This document shows positions 35,166 through 48,476 of a stretch of DNA of 64,000 nucleotides, piece by piece. Source of the stretch: Bugula neritina (taxonomy: Eukaryota > Bryozoa > Gymnolaemata > Cheilostomatida > Bugulidae); NCBI GenBank assembly GCA_964035545.1, contig OZ037768.1, forward strand, positions 12,834,175 to 12,898,174, given 5' to 3'. A model generated the notes under the pieces. That model was not told where the DNA came from. It made no database searches and saw nothing but the letters and a program-made list of their open reading frames with translations. The position numbers and the translations under genes are program-made. Every line of letters starts with the position of its first letter. Position 1 is the stretch's first letter.

Positions 35166-35615
35166 TGCTGCTATTACTATTACTACTACTGCTGCTGCTG
35201 CTGCTGCTACTGCTACTACTACTGCTGCTACTACTACTGCTACTACTACTACTACTACTACTACTACTGCTGCTACTAGTACTGCTGCTACTACTGCTGT
35301 TACTTCTACTGCTACTACTACTGCTACTACTGCTGCTACTTCTACTGCTACTACTGCTGCTACTTCTACTGCTACTACTGCTGCTACTTCTACTGCTACT
35401 ACTGCTGCTACTACTGCTGCTACTTCTACTGCTACTACTACTGCTACTACTACTGCTACTAAGTATAGTAACAGTAGCAGCAGCAGCAGTAGTAGTAGTA
35501 GTAGTAGTAATGGCAGTAGAAGCAGTAGCGATAGTAGCAGCAGTGGTAGTAGCATTAGTAGTAGCAGCAGTAGTAGTAGCAGCAGTAGTAGACACTAGTA
35601 GTAGTAGTACTACTA
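35166..35615. repeat. 450-bp inverted trinucleotide array
   Basis: Up to about 35460 the plus strand is almost only ACT, GCT and TCT triplets (CTA/CTG type). After the pivot AAGTATAGTAAC it changes to AGT, AGC and TAG triplets (the complement type) to about 35615. The long open frames predicted through it in several phases are low-complexity artefacts, not genes. Confidence 0.95.
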
Positions 35616-37112
35616 CCAGAGCAAATGAAAGTCACTAGTAACTATTGCATAATAAGTAAAGTGAATCATGTTTCATTTTCAATCTGTGTTATCCAGTGGT
35701 AGTCTATTAAGAATTGATACTAATTATTTAAGATAATTATCATACTCAAATTTTAAGCTTAGATGATTAGCTTATTTATTATATTCATATTGGATATCCC
35801 TCATGACTCATAGTCATACTGATATTCATATTGATGCTCATGCTGATAGTGATACTTATATTGATACTCATGGCATATATAGGCTATGTTATGAAGCATA
35901 TGATATTGCTAGTCCTAGTGTATTTTAAGATAGCTTATTACTATTAGGAAACACTTTGAAATTCTAAATTATACTATAACATTATAAACAATTTCTTTTG
36001 TATGTAATACTTATAATATGTGTAATATGGTCTCAGTGTGGCACATTTTTATTTTAAAAAAAGGCTGTCATACTTTAGGAAAACTTATACACTTATCACA
36101 AGTTTAGGCTTAAAAGTAAGTTAGACTGCACTTCACATTTACAGAGCAGATTTCAAATCACAAGCATTGACAAATAAAATGGGCATTTAGCACATCGCGA
36201 AGCTATGATGCTGGGTGAATTATTTTATTGTCGATGGCTTGCTCATTGCCATTAGCTGTCTCTCATATCATCATGTTCTCTTGCTGTCTACCATTCACTG
36301 ATTACCAATTCTACAGCTAATGCTCTTTTCACTCACAGCTTTTGCCTACATGGCAAACAGTTTTGCAGCAGTTGATGAGGGACCATGGGTCTTTTACTAG
36401 TAAGAAGAAATCATACTTGCATTTTAAGGAATTATAGACGGCGGCGAGATAAATGGTTATGGAAATATTTAAGCATTACTAAAAGTTATTAAATATTTAC
36501 ACCTAAAACATCTAATTAAGTGTGCCCATTGTTATTAATGCTTTTTAGATGTCCAAACACTGACTCAGTGCTGAAAAGGTACTGGAATGTTTAAACCATT
36601 TCAAGTATCAATAGCTGTATTTTATAATGTTTTTACACTTTCTCTTTTCTCAACTGTTGATTATTTATGGCATACCAGTGTCTAAGCATGATATTTTATC
36701 GTTTACTTTAAATACATTCTTTTGATAAGGAAACTTGTCTTCAAAAGTCTAGCTAAGTGTATAGACTGCTCAACTGATCTGGTAAATCATTTGACCAAAT
36801 TGATCAGGTGATTTAGACTTTAGAAATTATTACTGTTCATATCCAACAAGTACAATTCATGGTTCCTCAACATTTATTCACGCAAGACCATTTATAAATA
36901 TTTGCCATAAAAAAATTGCTCTGATTTTCACAGTAGCTTTCATGAGTTTTGTTGTTCACTGTTAGCTACAAGACCAGTTCACTATTTGCATATTTTACAA
37001 GCCAATTGAAATTATGTTAGATTTCTTCGACAAAAGGCAAGGAGACAGAATTTCTGAGCTTGGTTGCATATAGCTGTGGTTTTCTAGTTCCAAACTTTTG
37101 GAATAACTAGCT
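35616..37112. other. Intergenic, 5' flank of metaxin gene
   Basis: Contains a short cryptic TCATAC/TGATAT block at 35805-35875. The rest is unique AT-rich DNA with no recognised exon. Confidence 0.6.
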
Positions 37113-37145
37113 ATGACTATGTATTCTTATAGGAAAATTTCTGGA

Positions 37146-39590
37146 ATGGAGAAGCCAAAAATCACAATCTTTCCTTCTGCTAAATCGGAACTTCCATCCT
37201 TTGACCCTGATTCTCTCACAATTTTGGTCAGTAATCTTACTAAATGCTATCAAACTTTTCTTGAGTTTCAAAATCTAAGCATTAGAACCCAATTTCTTAT
37301 TCTGTGGTAAGGCTTATTTAAACTAAATTTATTTCACTGCTAATTGCAGGCATATAGCAAGTTTGGTCAGGCTAAATTAGACTGGAAAACAGAAAACTTT
37401 GGTAGACTCAAGTTTCTTGGCAATACAGGTATTGCTTATTATATATATTCCATGCATATTTTGTGGTGGTTAACACGTTGGTGCAGCAATATTTGTGCTT
37501 CAGAATTCTCAAATGTATATACTAGTATTAGCTGTTGTATGCGCTATGCACTTCAGTGATTCTCAACACCTCATTTCAGGCCCAATTCCTTCGTTAGTGG
37601 AAGCATCGAAGACTTCTGAAGATGTAGATTCTATAATTGATGCTTTAAGGGAATTGGTAAGCCAATATGGATTGAGACATAGTGGCTTTGAGAGACTTAC
37701 TTCATGTTAGCTGAAAATCTTCTGAGCATATTTTATATACAATCAAATTTTTATTTTGTTTACTATTTTAGGGCATATAAATCTCTGATTTCTTGATTTG
37801 TTAAAATATACGTAGATTTTCTAAATACATTGAAGCTTATGCTTAACAAATGTATTGCAGCAATTTTTAGCCCGTATCATGTGTTTATGAGCGTTTATTT
37901 AACATTTACTAATCATTGAATTCTGTAATATTATTTGCAGAAATTTGGTACAGATTTCCACCTTTCCCAGAAACAGTGTGCGGACACCCTGGCATTTTTA
38001 GAGATGATGAAATACAAACTGAGGCCTGCAGTGGTAAGATATATTATGCCAGTGTATTTATATTATAATAACCATTATCATGTTTTACGTTCTTTAAACA
38101 GTATTATAGAGGAATTGCATGGTGATTTGCTTTTTTTTTACAAATCAGATGCATACGTTTTGGCTTGAAGAAGTAAACTATTGTGAACTGATCAGGGAAA
38201 TGTATGCCACCTGTTTTTCTCTGCCATCATCTATTTTCTACCCAAGATGGAGACGTCTGGCTGCAATAGACTATGTCTACACTTCTGAAGGTGGAAACAT
38301 GGACTGTATTGACCAGAACGATGTTGAACATAAGGTTGGTATTATAAATTTGCAAGCTTCTGTTACTAGGTAGTTATGAAGTCAATTTGACTAATAAATT
38401 AATTTAAACTCCAAGTTACGCTTAAATAAAAAATATATATTTACATTACAATAGGTCACAGTTTCCTATATGGAAAACTTTTGAAGATACAGGAGTGAAT
38501 TTCTGATGTGTACAATTTTCTTATATATGCGTTACTTCATGTTAAAAAAGCTTGGTTGTTGCAAACATACTATTGTCCTCCACATGCTTTGTAACATTTA
38601 AATTTAATAAATTTGCATGTTGCCAATAGAGATCAGTAAAATGGGACAGGTAACAGTATGGGGAAATTGCACTTTCAAATCGGGCCAAAAATATTGGTAA
38701 CCCCTGCACTAGTTGATACTACTCTGAAAACACTTGCCGTGCCACCTCTTTTGTAGATATATACCGATGCTGTGTTTTGCATTAGCTACCTTGCTGATAA
38801 ACTGGGCGAACAAGACTTTCTGTGTGGTGACAAGTGAGTTACTTCTCTCCTACAGATATGGATATAAGCTGAAGCTACTGTAGTTTTTATTATCTTTCAA
38901 AATACACAGCCATTTCACTTTACTTTGCTTCAGGCCAACAACAGCAGATGCGGTCATGTTTGGTTATTTAGCACCCCTTATGAAGCTTCCACTTCCAAAG
39001 AACAGATTGAAAGAGTGCTTAGGAATTCATGAAAATCTTTCTAATGCTGTTGATCGAATTCTTAAAAAGTATTTTATGGCTTCAGGTAATATAAGCAAAT
39101 GGCTATTATTTCATTTATTTGCTAGTCTCCCAGTCATTAGAAATTATTGCTATTGTAAATTGCATGCATTAAGTATTTCACATTGTGTCAGTGTATTTTA
39201 CCCCTGTATAAATTGCTTCTATGCTGCCTAGATAGGTAAATTGCTGTTTTCACTTATTTTACATGACTCACACACACTCATCCAATTATTATTATTGGTG
39301 CTTAAATCAAATATTCCACTGCCATTAGTTACACTTGTTATCGCTCATTACAGATAAACATAACACATACTTCTATTTCTCTAAAGAAATCTGGTTTTCC
39401 ATTTGTTAAACATGACATGATTTTTGTAGAAAAATCTAAGACTTCAGTAACATGTTGTGAAGACCAGGAGTTCCCAAATGAAAGGAGAAATGCATTTATA
39501 GCTATTGTGCTTGGACTATCAGTTATAGTTAGCTATGCACTTGTCAGAAATGTGATATCTTTTCAAATTAGTGATGATCCAACTGACTAA
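37146..39590 (+). CDS. MTX1: Metaxin (MTX1/MTX3 type), mitochondrial outer-membrane import protein
   Basis: Eight exons: 37146-37226, 37350-37428, 37580-37656, 37941-38033, 38149-38334, 38757-38833, 38934-39085, 39430-39590; 301 residues, close to metaxin 1. ATG 37113 in the same frame is an alternative start adding 11 residues. Family landmarks: LPSFDPDSLTIL near the N-terminus, an IPSLVEASKTSED thioredoxin-like segment, LSQKQCADTLAFLEM, the signature HTFWLEE at residues 112-118, IYTDAVFCISYLADKLG, FLCGDKPTTADAVMFGYLAP in the GST-C-like helical domain, and RRN followed by one membrane segment at about 270-289 (AFIAIVLGLSVIVSYALVRN). A C-terminal anchor fits MTX1/MTX3 rather than MTX2. The protein acts with SAM50 in inserting beta-barrel proteins into the outer membrane. 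I cannot separate MTX1 from MTX3 by eye. Confidence 0.91.
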
Positions 39591-39702
39591 AGACAACCGT
39601 GTACATTTTAATTATAATTTATTATATTTTTCACAGATCTGTAAACATACAAAAATATTAAATAGTTATTGTTTGCATCTAGAATTTTGTACATCACAAA
39701 TT

Positions 39703-39708
39703 AATAAA
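39703..39708 (+). terminator. Likely polyadenylation signal of the metaxin gene
   Basis: AATAAA 113 bases after the stop codon, the first one downstream. Confidence 0.55.
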
Positions 39709-39970
39709 CAGCTGTTGACAACTAGTCGCATATGTATGCTGTATTGTTATTGTTAAGTATAAATAATTTCCTTTCAATGCTGATGAGATCAACTAACTTC
39801 CAAGCTATTTTTAGTGTCCAAAGAATCTAAAAAATACCATGCAAACAATCTTCATCAAGACAAATATGATCATTAAGTCTTTTTATTTATACTTTCAACA
39901 GGAACAGTTGCAAATAATTATATACATATAACTTATTACCAAAATATACAACATAATTAAATTCTACTCA

Positions 39971-40066
<96 letters not shown>

Positions 40067-43000
40067 TCAAATTTAGTAAATTATATTTTAATATTATCTC
40101 CTTTAAAATGGAGTAATTAATAAATTTACTCCATAGTAGTGAACAGGTACTATAATTTACAAAATTCAAAGTTGTACTTTGAGAAAATAGCTACCTTGCT
40201 TCTCTTAGTTACAGGTAATAAAGACAGTGAATTGTATAACAAGAAGCGAGGAAGATTCTAGGAACATCTTATTCCTAATATTAATAAATATCTATTAAAA
40301 GTTATTCTATGGGTATGGAAAAAATAAATGGTACACAAACAACATATTTGAGATAGATGTCACCTGACCTGTTGTGGGGTCTCTTACAATCTCTACAAAC
40401 CCATGTTCATCCGGCTTTCTTTTTCTAAAGTTATCAACAGCAATACGATAGTTAAAATATTTTACAGAACTGTTCTAAGCCTATAGGAATTTTGAGTAGT
40501 AATATGTAATTGTTAGCCAATGCAGCAACATTATGTTATTAGTAGTTTTGTAGAAGGCATAAACATTTCTCTATTTTTGCCAATCTCAACGACTCTGTTC
40601 TATCATTCACATTACCCAAGCTCCTATAGGCCCAACAGAATACACACAACTGATAGCAACTAGTAAAACTAGAGTGAACCTTTCTTTGCAAGAAAAAAAC
40701 TACCTGCACCAACTTGAAGACATATATTTATATTCAATTAGTCAATTTTATTGAGTTAGGTTACATATTGAAAAAATGAAGGATAACTCTTCAAACGAAT
40801 TCATGCTGTAGTTTAAAAATTGATTTTTGAACAACTTAATAGTATAATTGCTGATCGGTATGTCCCATAACAGCATAAAATAAAGGCTAACAAGCCACAA
40901 TATTTATGTTGATTTTATTATTTAAACAATTTTCCGAAAGCGTTTCATTAAAAAAGAAGACAACTGCCAACACTGTTCTGCGTGATTGCATTCAAAAGCA
41001 TTAACTTATAAAAAATGTTATAGCAATTGACAAATAAAAATCAAATTGCGTGCTAAGCCTATATTTGTGTGATTAGCTGGTTAATAAAATATGTAGCTAA
41101 CTGTTCACATCTGAACATAAAAAATGCTTTAGGCTTATGATATAACATAAGCTAGAAAATTATATTTGGAAGTCAAAATCAAGTTTTATTAATACTCATT
41201 TTTTATTAATATCTTCAGAGATAATAATCTTGTCTAACAATCTCAAACATTTAGAACATTGAGAAAATATTTGAAGTTTTACTGGTGTAATTTGTAAGTC
41301 ATCTTGTGACAATACCTTCAAATTAGACAATAAAACGTTGTGAATAATATAATATAAACACTTACAGGTTAAAGTTCAAGATTGCCCCAGCATTTATAAG
41401 CAGAGTGCTACAACAAGAATATACAAAAATCAGCTACAAAATGTTACTGAGTAGGGAAGACTTATTATATAAGCTACATTTTATCATTATACCTATAGAT
41501 ACAAAACTCATCAATTTTAATGCACATGCAGAATGACAAGGTTTCTTATAGACTAGTTCTAGCAGACCTTTGCAGTATTAGAAGTTGTCTGATTATAAAA
41601 TAAAGCAATTACAATCTAAACCTAAACCAATAATTATAAATCTAGTTTCAGCCAAAATTTACACACTACAAATAACAGTCAATCCAAATGCAGAGCATTT
41701 TCAAAATTTTAAATGTATTCTTAAAATATGTTGAAGTACCAAGCAAGGACAATATCCGAAAGCATTAGAGTGAAGAATAGCTCAAACTTGTGCCAGTAAA
41801 ACAAGACAGTCTGTGATCATGAGTATTCAGTGTTTCCTGAGATTACTGTAAGCCTAAAAACACAAACCAATTTTTTTTAAAATTGAGACAGTGCGACAAT
41901 GTAACAACTAGTACCCGAGTTTATATTATTTTTTACTTATAAGTTTCACTTATTCATAATGTTGATAACTACATAGTTATACTACTGATAATAATTGCAG
42001 ATCATTTCATAATAATGCTCAATACAACTTCAGGCTCATGGGCATTATTTTTAAAATTGAGACAACCTGTGGTTCAAAACTGCTAGAAACTGATAACCTA
42101 ATTTCCTCCCATTTTTTATTCTATACTAAGGGCTCTCTGACCCATAAACTGTTATGTCTTTGCATTTTCATGTATGCTTAACCCATTTCAATTCAAATTT
42201 AAACAGAAATTTGACCTCTTCATTTAAAAAGCCGAAACGTCACATAAAACCAATTTCGGCCAACACCATAAAAAATTGAAATGTCTACTTGGTCTTTAAA
42301 TCAGTGAATTCGTAAATGAAGATCAACATTGCTTACACCTATCAAAAGTTTCAGTTTGCACATCAAAATCTAGTGAGTCTGGTTTTCTAGCTACTAGTTT
42401 AACATATCATTGGCCTATGTTTTGAAAACATCAGAAATGTGTCTTGTGATTCGCTCTCATACTATAACTACCAATCAATTTTTCTAAAAATAAAACTTGA
42501 CTCATCAGCAAACAAAATCAACTAGAACACAGATTGCAGTTTAATTACTAATTTACATACAACATGAACATAACTTAACTATAAGCTGTTATTATTGTTC
42601 TGTATTACTTGTCATTTTTATCATATCTTATTACTTATAATTTGTAACTACTATTAGCATTACTTGATTATTTGTTTCATATTTAGGTTTAAGTAAGAGG
42701 TAGAGCAGAACCTGAAACAGTCAAAGTGAAAGTGCTCAAAAATAAATTCGAAAATACTTAATTTAAAATCATGTTGAATATAGTGTGAGCCAGAAAGAAG
42801 TATTTTTTTCAGAATTTAATACAAGTATGAGTATTAGGATGGTTATGAATATAAATTTTATAATGGCAATACAAAAAAATTAAAATATTTAAAATTTAGC
42901 AGACCTAAGATGCTTCACAGTTAAATATAATGCTATAAATGATTGAAGAGCATCCGCATATAAAAGTTTGTATTATAAATTAAATATTGTAGTATAAATA

Positions 43001-43129
43001 TTTATATCAACTGTAACTCAAACTGTAAGCGCATAAAACTTTATCAATAAATATTAGAAATATAAATGAAACTTAAGTTTTTATTTAATTTCACAACAAC
43101 TAATAACTACTATTAGACTTAGTAAAATT

Positions 43130-44620
43130 TATGTTACTACAACTATACTGATACTCATAATGATACTTGGTTACTGAAAGTGTATAGACTATAGCGATAG
43201 TAATAGACATAGAGTATAACCATAGTGTTAACCGATGACTATAGATGGTCACTATTATTATAGCTATAAGACTAAGTACTAAATACTAGAAGTTTTAATT
43301 TTATTAACTATTTAACTTCATCAAGTATCACTATTTATACTAGTATAACTATAATTTTAATTAAAACTAAATTAGTAAATGTAATAGCTATTCCTTGTAC
43401 TTATAGTAGTCAGTAAAACTTAATAACTATTACTATTAAATATACTTATGAAATTAAATATAAGTATGAGTAATAAGCATAACCATGACTATGAATATCA
43501 CTAATCATATTGATATTTATAGTTATAGTAACTATCACTATGAATATTCATTTATTATCATTATCACCATGATCATGCTTACAAGCTACAGTTCTATTGA
43601 AATTCACCTTGTCAATGAACCCTTGCCATTGTGATTACAGTCTTAGTCTTATGACACAAACAGATATTTATACTGATAGTTATACTCATAGCGAGTTAGT
43701 TATTAACTTATTGTAATTGTAACACTAAATCTAACATTTTATCGTGATTGTTTATATCTATAATGATAATATAAATATCAATTATTAATTATCAATAATA
43801 AATTATTAATTCAATAATAATTACATCTACTTATTACTTATAGTAATGTCATAGTTATACTGTTGGTGTAATAATTGAGTATTACTATTAGTATTACTAA
43901 TTGTAATAGTTATTTGACTTACAGCTAGTGCTACTGTTACTGTTGGTGATTACAGTTGGTGTTACTATTACATTTAACTTTATTGCATTACTAATACTAA
44001 TAATAACAGTAATACTATTACTATTAGATTTAGTATTACTATTCGTAATACTTACTATTAGTATTGCCGTTAGTATTAGTATTACTATTACTGATAATTA
44101 TTAAAATTATTATTAATAAACTAAAAGTAAAACTTCAACTAATGAAGTTGAACTAGTGAACTATGAGTGCAAATACATCTACTAACTCTGAGAATCAGCG
44201 TCTCATTCAGAGCCAGAGTGACTGTGAGTCTCAGTCTGACAGTGATATAACAAATATAATTATAAAGATAATATTAATTAATTGCTCGGCATTCAGCAAG
44301 CAATATGAATAAACACTACTATTACTCAAATTATACTATTATTATTAGTATTACTATTAGAGTAATTACTAGTATTAATATTACAATTAAGATTTTCATT
44401 TTGATTATCATTATCTGATGTTATTCATATTGTAAGTGTAACTGTAAGCCTAAGTCAACGTAAGTGCAATATTAATATTTTTATTCATATTATTATTTAC
44501 ATTTGATTATTATCAACTTGAAGTTTAACATCACACATAATCATGATAATCATAATGACATTGATATTGACTTAGTCACTCACACTACTAACTACAGTTT
44601 TCTCCCTCGAAGCAATAGAG
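43130..44620. repeat. Patches of cryptic triplet and hexamer repeats
   Basis: Alternating blocks of ACTATTAGTATTACTATT-type and CATAGTTATACTGATA-type words, plus GAGTGACTGTGAGTCTCAGT near 44205. They are the same word sets as at 31977-32390 and 33157-33240. Confidence 0.65.
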
Positions 44621-45735
44621 ATTTGAGGATACCACCTCATAACACAAACTCAGCTTAGCTATCACTATGACTATCACTATGATACAGTGACTATGTGCTA
44701 AAATCCCTTTACATTACAATTAAAATATCCAAATTTAGCTACATGCTTACATGAAACAGATACATTTCAACACATGATGATGATAAACCCATACAAAAAC
44801 AACATAAGCATAAGTTATTAAGTATATCAACCTTCATATTGAATATCAATATAAAGATTTGTTAAATCTGCTAACTTTTAACCGCTTCAGTTGTAGCTAG
44901 TAGTAGTAGTATTAGTATTACTAAGAAGTTCGTTTAGTTTTAAATAGAAAGTTGTTGGAAGCAGCACTAACAAGGTGGCCACTGAGTGCATTGGTTCGTT
45001 GTTTTAGTTCTGAAGTCTCTACGTTCTAATGAAATTCTGCACTTTGTTACTCCCAACTCGAATGTTGCTTCTAAAAATAGTATACGTATCATTATACTTT
45101 TAATAAGGGGTGGGGATAACTCTTTGCTAACATTTGTTACAGGTTTGGAGATGAGCGTACAGGCTTGCTCTTTGTTACAGAAGGTAGAACAAGTTTCATT
45201 GCGCCAGGGTTTTGAATTTAAAACTAGTATTACTATTGGTTATAGAAAGTATTCATATTCATATTCAATTTCATGGTCATACTGATAATATTCGTAAAAC
45301 AAAAATATTGTAAAACAAAAATTAAGGAAAGTTTTTACTTTTTTTTCAAGGCAATTGAACAATTTAAGATATAGCATAATTATTGGTCCTGGTTCTTTTA
45401 AATTTACAAACTTAACAGGTAAAACTAAAGGGTAGAGGCTGATTAATTTGATTTCTGTTCTTTACGTTTATAATTATAGTTTAAGTTATACTTATACTTA
45501 TAGTTCTAGTAATATTCTAATAGACATAGTAGTCACATAGTAATAGACAATAGTAATAATGATAATTTGAATTGATATTAATATTATATTTAATTTTATT
45601 CATTATCACTAATCATAATTATAATAATTAATAATAATAATATCAATATAATTATCATTTAATGTATTTCAATTTGAATTTGTTCAACTTTCACTTTAAG
45701 TTTATCACAGAACTCCATCGAATCATCGTGATCAT

Positions 45736-45806
45736 GAACTTCAAGCTCAACTACATGATGATGATCATCATCATGATCATGGTGTAGTTGAATTTGAAGT
45801 TGAACT
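45736..45806. repeat. Imperfect palindrome with ATGATGATCATCAT core
   Basis: GAACTTCAAGCTCAACTACA at the left is complementary to TGTAGTTGAATTTGAAGTT at the right with a few mismatches, around a self-complementary ATG/ATC core. Confidence 0.8.
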
Positions 45807-46253
45807 TCAACTTGTTCACAGTTACAATTTGGTGTTGGTCAACATGGCCATGAGCAATAACATAAAATTAAAAGCTGTTGGCCTTAGGCTAGGCGCCTAC
45901 GCTTCCTTCATCCTGATCCTGCATCAGTCTGAGGCTCAGCATGAGCCTAAAATTGCGTATAGTCACTGCCATAAGCATAAACTTGAAGCTGTGCATCAGG
46001 CTCAGCATGTGAGATTTGATAATTATGTTAATATTTATAATAATAATATAAATAGTTTGATCTTTGAATAATTATTGTGATGTTAATGATAAAATTTATG
46101 CAATATGATTGATAATGATAATGAAAATTACTTCAGGTTCATTCTAAATTTGTGCCAATGTTGTTGTTAATATTGGTTTATAAAACTGTTGATGTTTAGT
46201 AATTATAATAACCTATAAATTATGTAATTTGTTTCTAATAATAATACTACTGA

Positions 46254-47595
46254 GCGTAAGGCCAAACGACGCGATTTACTCGCGTGTGACGTGCGAGAAA
46301 ACTTGTTTAGACCTGCCACACACAATGCGTGAGTTGCGATGCGGAAATTTATTAGCTAATGATCTTGGAGTTTAACTTTACTCCTTGCCTGCAGACGTTT
46401 GTTTTTATGGGGTCGACAGACTACAGTCGAAACTGAACTGTGAACGCGTTTATGGAGCTGCTTGCGTATACCTTCAATGTCACGTCCTACTTTTTACTGG
46501 TCACACTACAAACGCTGAACGCCAACTGTCTCTAGCCCCGCAGTAAACTTTTAACTAGTAGAAAGGCCGTAGGTTAGTTTCTGCTGTATCCACAGCAACC
46601 AACAATCAAATTTAGCGCAATTTATTGAGATTTACAAGCATAATTCATTAAGGTTTACTAGTTATTTTTATTCTAATTTACTAGATCCAATTATTCAAAA
46701 TTACTAGCTTCATTTAATGAGATTTACTAGTTTTATTCAACCGCATTTACTAGCATAAAGAACTAAATATGCTAATAAAATCCAGCCAAGTTAGAATAAC
46801 CAAAAATGCTAATAAAATTCAGCCAAATTTATCTACTAAATACTTATTTTCATAATTTATTAACATTTGCATACATGACTTCATCATAATATTAAGTAAA
46901 ATAATATAGTTTTCGAAAAACCAAATCAAATAATGTTCGCTAGTAGCACGCAAAATAAGTAAAAGCATTTAGCCAATCAGAGCTTACCCGCCAGTCAGTA
47001 ATTGGCTGAACGCTGAAGTTGAGCGTTCGACATGTCAAACGCTGAACGCATCGCGAAAAATTGACAGTTGCGTTCAGAAATTAGACAGTTGTGACGTCAC
47101 AGAGTTCGACGCTTAGCCTCGAAAATGCGTTCACAGTTAATTTTCGACTGTAGTCTGTCAGGCACAATAAACTACGTCATTGGCAAAATATTATAAAAGC
47201 GGAAATGCAAACTATATGAAACTGTTTTAATTCAGTTTGCTAAAAGCTGAGCAAGAAATGCAGAAAGCTTGTGCGGGTTTAATTCAATTGGCTGATTACC
47301 GTTTAGCGAGTACACTTTTTTTATTTTATTTTGCGTTTTAGTTTTTAGCAAACTGAATTAAAACAGTTTCATATAGTTTGCATTTTTGCTTTTATAATAT
47401 CTAAAGTCACATTGCCGATGACGTAAGTTTAAAACCAAACGTCTGTAGACGAGCAGTAAAGTTGAACTCCAAGATCATTAGGTAATACATTTCTGCACCC
47501 ACAACACATGCACTGAGTGTGGCAGGTAGCTCACGAGACGTGTTTTCAAAAAATTGAACCCGTCTGAGGAAATCCCGCATCATGTGGCCTTACGC
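46254..47595 (+). mobile_element. 1.34-kb MITE related to the 15,179 element
   Basis: Ends GCGTAAGGCCAAACGACGCG and complement of GCGTAAGGCCACATGATGCG, with inverted similarity over about 160 bp on each side, including GAGTTTAACTTTACT and its complement. Flanks are TGA and TAA, consistent with a TAA target that has changed by one base. The interior near 47300-47400 matches the MITE at 15179-15598 (AATTAAAACAGTTT, ATATAGTTTGCATTT). Another element is nested at 46415-47159. Confidence 0.83.
46415..47159. mobile_element. Element nested in the 46,254 MITE (745 bp)
   Basis: Inverted ends GACAGACTACAGTCGAAA and TTTTCGACTGTAGTCTGTC, with the similarity continuing to AACTGTGAACGCG. I could not identify a clear target duplication. 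Interior non-coding. Confidence 0.78.
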
Positions 47596-47696
47596 TAAGA
47601 GTTTAACTAGCAGTTACTGCTGGTGTGACCGTCAAAATTATAAGTATAAATTTTAATGTCAAGTATAACAAGTATGAGTTGGAATTGGGTCATTTT

Positions 47697-47920
47697 ACCT
47701 AATTGTGTACACACTGAATATCTTCAGTTTTTGGCTATTTTTCACAATTTAGCTGGTAATGAAGCTAGTAATTTTGAATAATTGGAACTAGTAAAACACC
47801 AATAAATACACCTAAATAATCCAAGTTCTTTATAATTTTGCTTCATTTCCCATGTTTTTCTCTAATTATTCAGCTAGTTTTGGTTACGGACCGTTACGGT
47901 TTTTTCGTAACAGTCGGCAC
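47697..47920 (+). repeat. Interspersed repeat with terminal hairpin, copy 2
   Basis: Inverted relative to 10330-10567. Starts GGGTCATTTTACCTAATTG and ends in the hairpin CGGACCGTTACGGTTTTTTCGTAACAG, whose stem has a few mismatches here. Confidence 0.75.
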
Positions 47921-48476
47921 ATATAGAATATTAAGTGCATATGACAATGGCCTGTGCTTTAATGTTGGGGAATCCCCTCCCAGCCTTTTCTGTTATGCGT
48001 AGTTAAATCCAGCACATAAAAATACCATGTATAGTAAATTTCAATTGATTTTGAGCAAACTTTAATGCTAGGTCATAAGTTGCTGGTGTGTACTAAATGA
48101 AGTAAACTGACTCAATTAAAATTTAAACTCCAATTTATCATACTATAAGGAGTCTCATTGCAGGACTCTGAAATAAACATCATTTTGCTGTCGCTCTGCT
48201 TTACGCTCACCAATTACTACCCCTGTGAGTGTCTTTAGGATCAAAGTTTTTGCTTTGAAATTGAAAAGTGTTTTTTGTTTGTTTTAGAGCACTGTTACTG
48301 GTGCCTCATTTATTGTTGAATTCACATTCACTCACACTTGGTAACTGTGACTATCGCTATTTATATCAGGCTATTAAAGAGTATTTATTATAGCTTTTTT
48401 ATCATTAGACTTGACGTTCATTATATCATGTCCGTTAAATTTACATTAGTGTGACTATTATATGATAATAAATAAA

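Noticed and set aside
35166-35615. CRISPR-like or other spaced repeat array
   Set aside because: It is a contiguous microsatellite with no unique spacers, and the genome is eukaryotic.
35145-35638. Several overlapping open frames of 130-160 codons on both strands (poly-Leu, poly-Ser, poly-Thr/Ala)
   Set aside because: They are all translations of the same trinucleotide array; no start context, no splice partner, and no non-repeat protein sequence.
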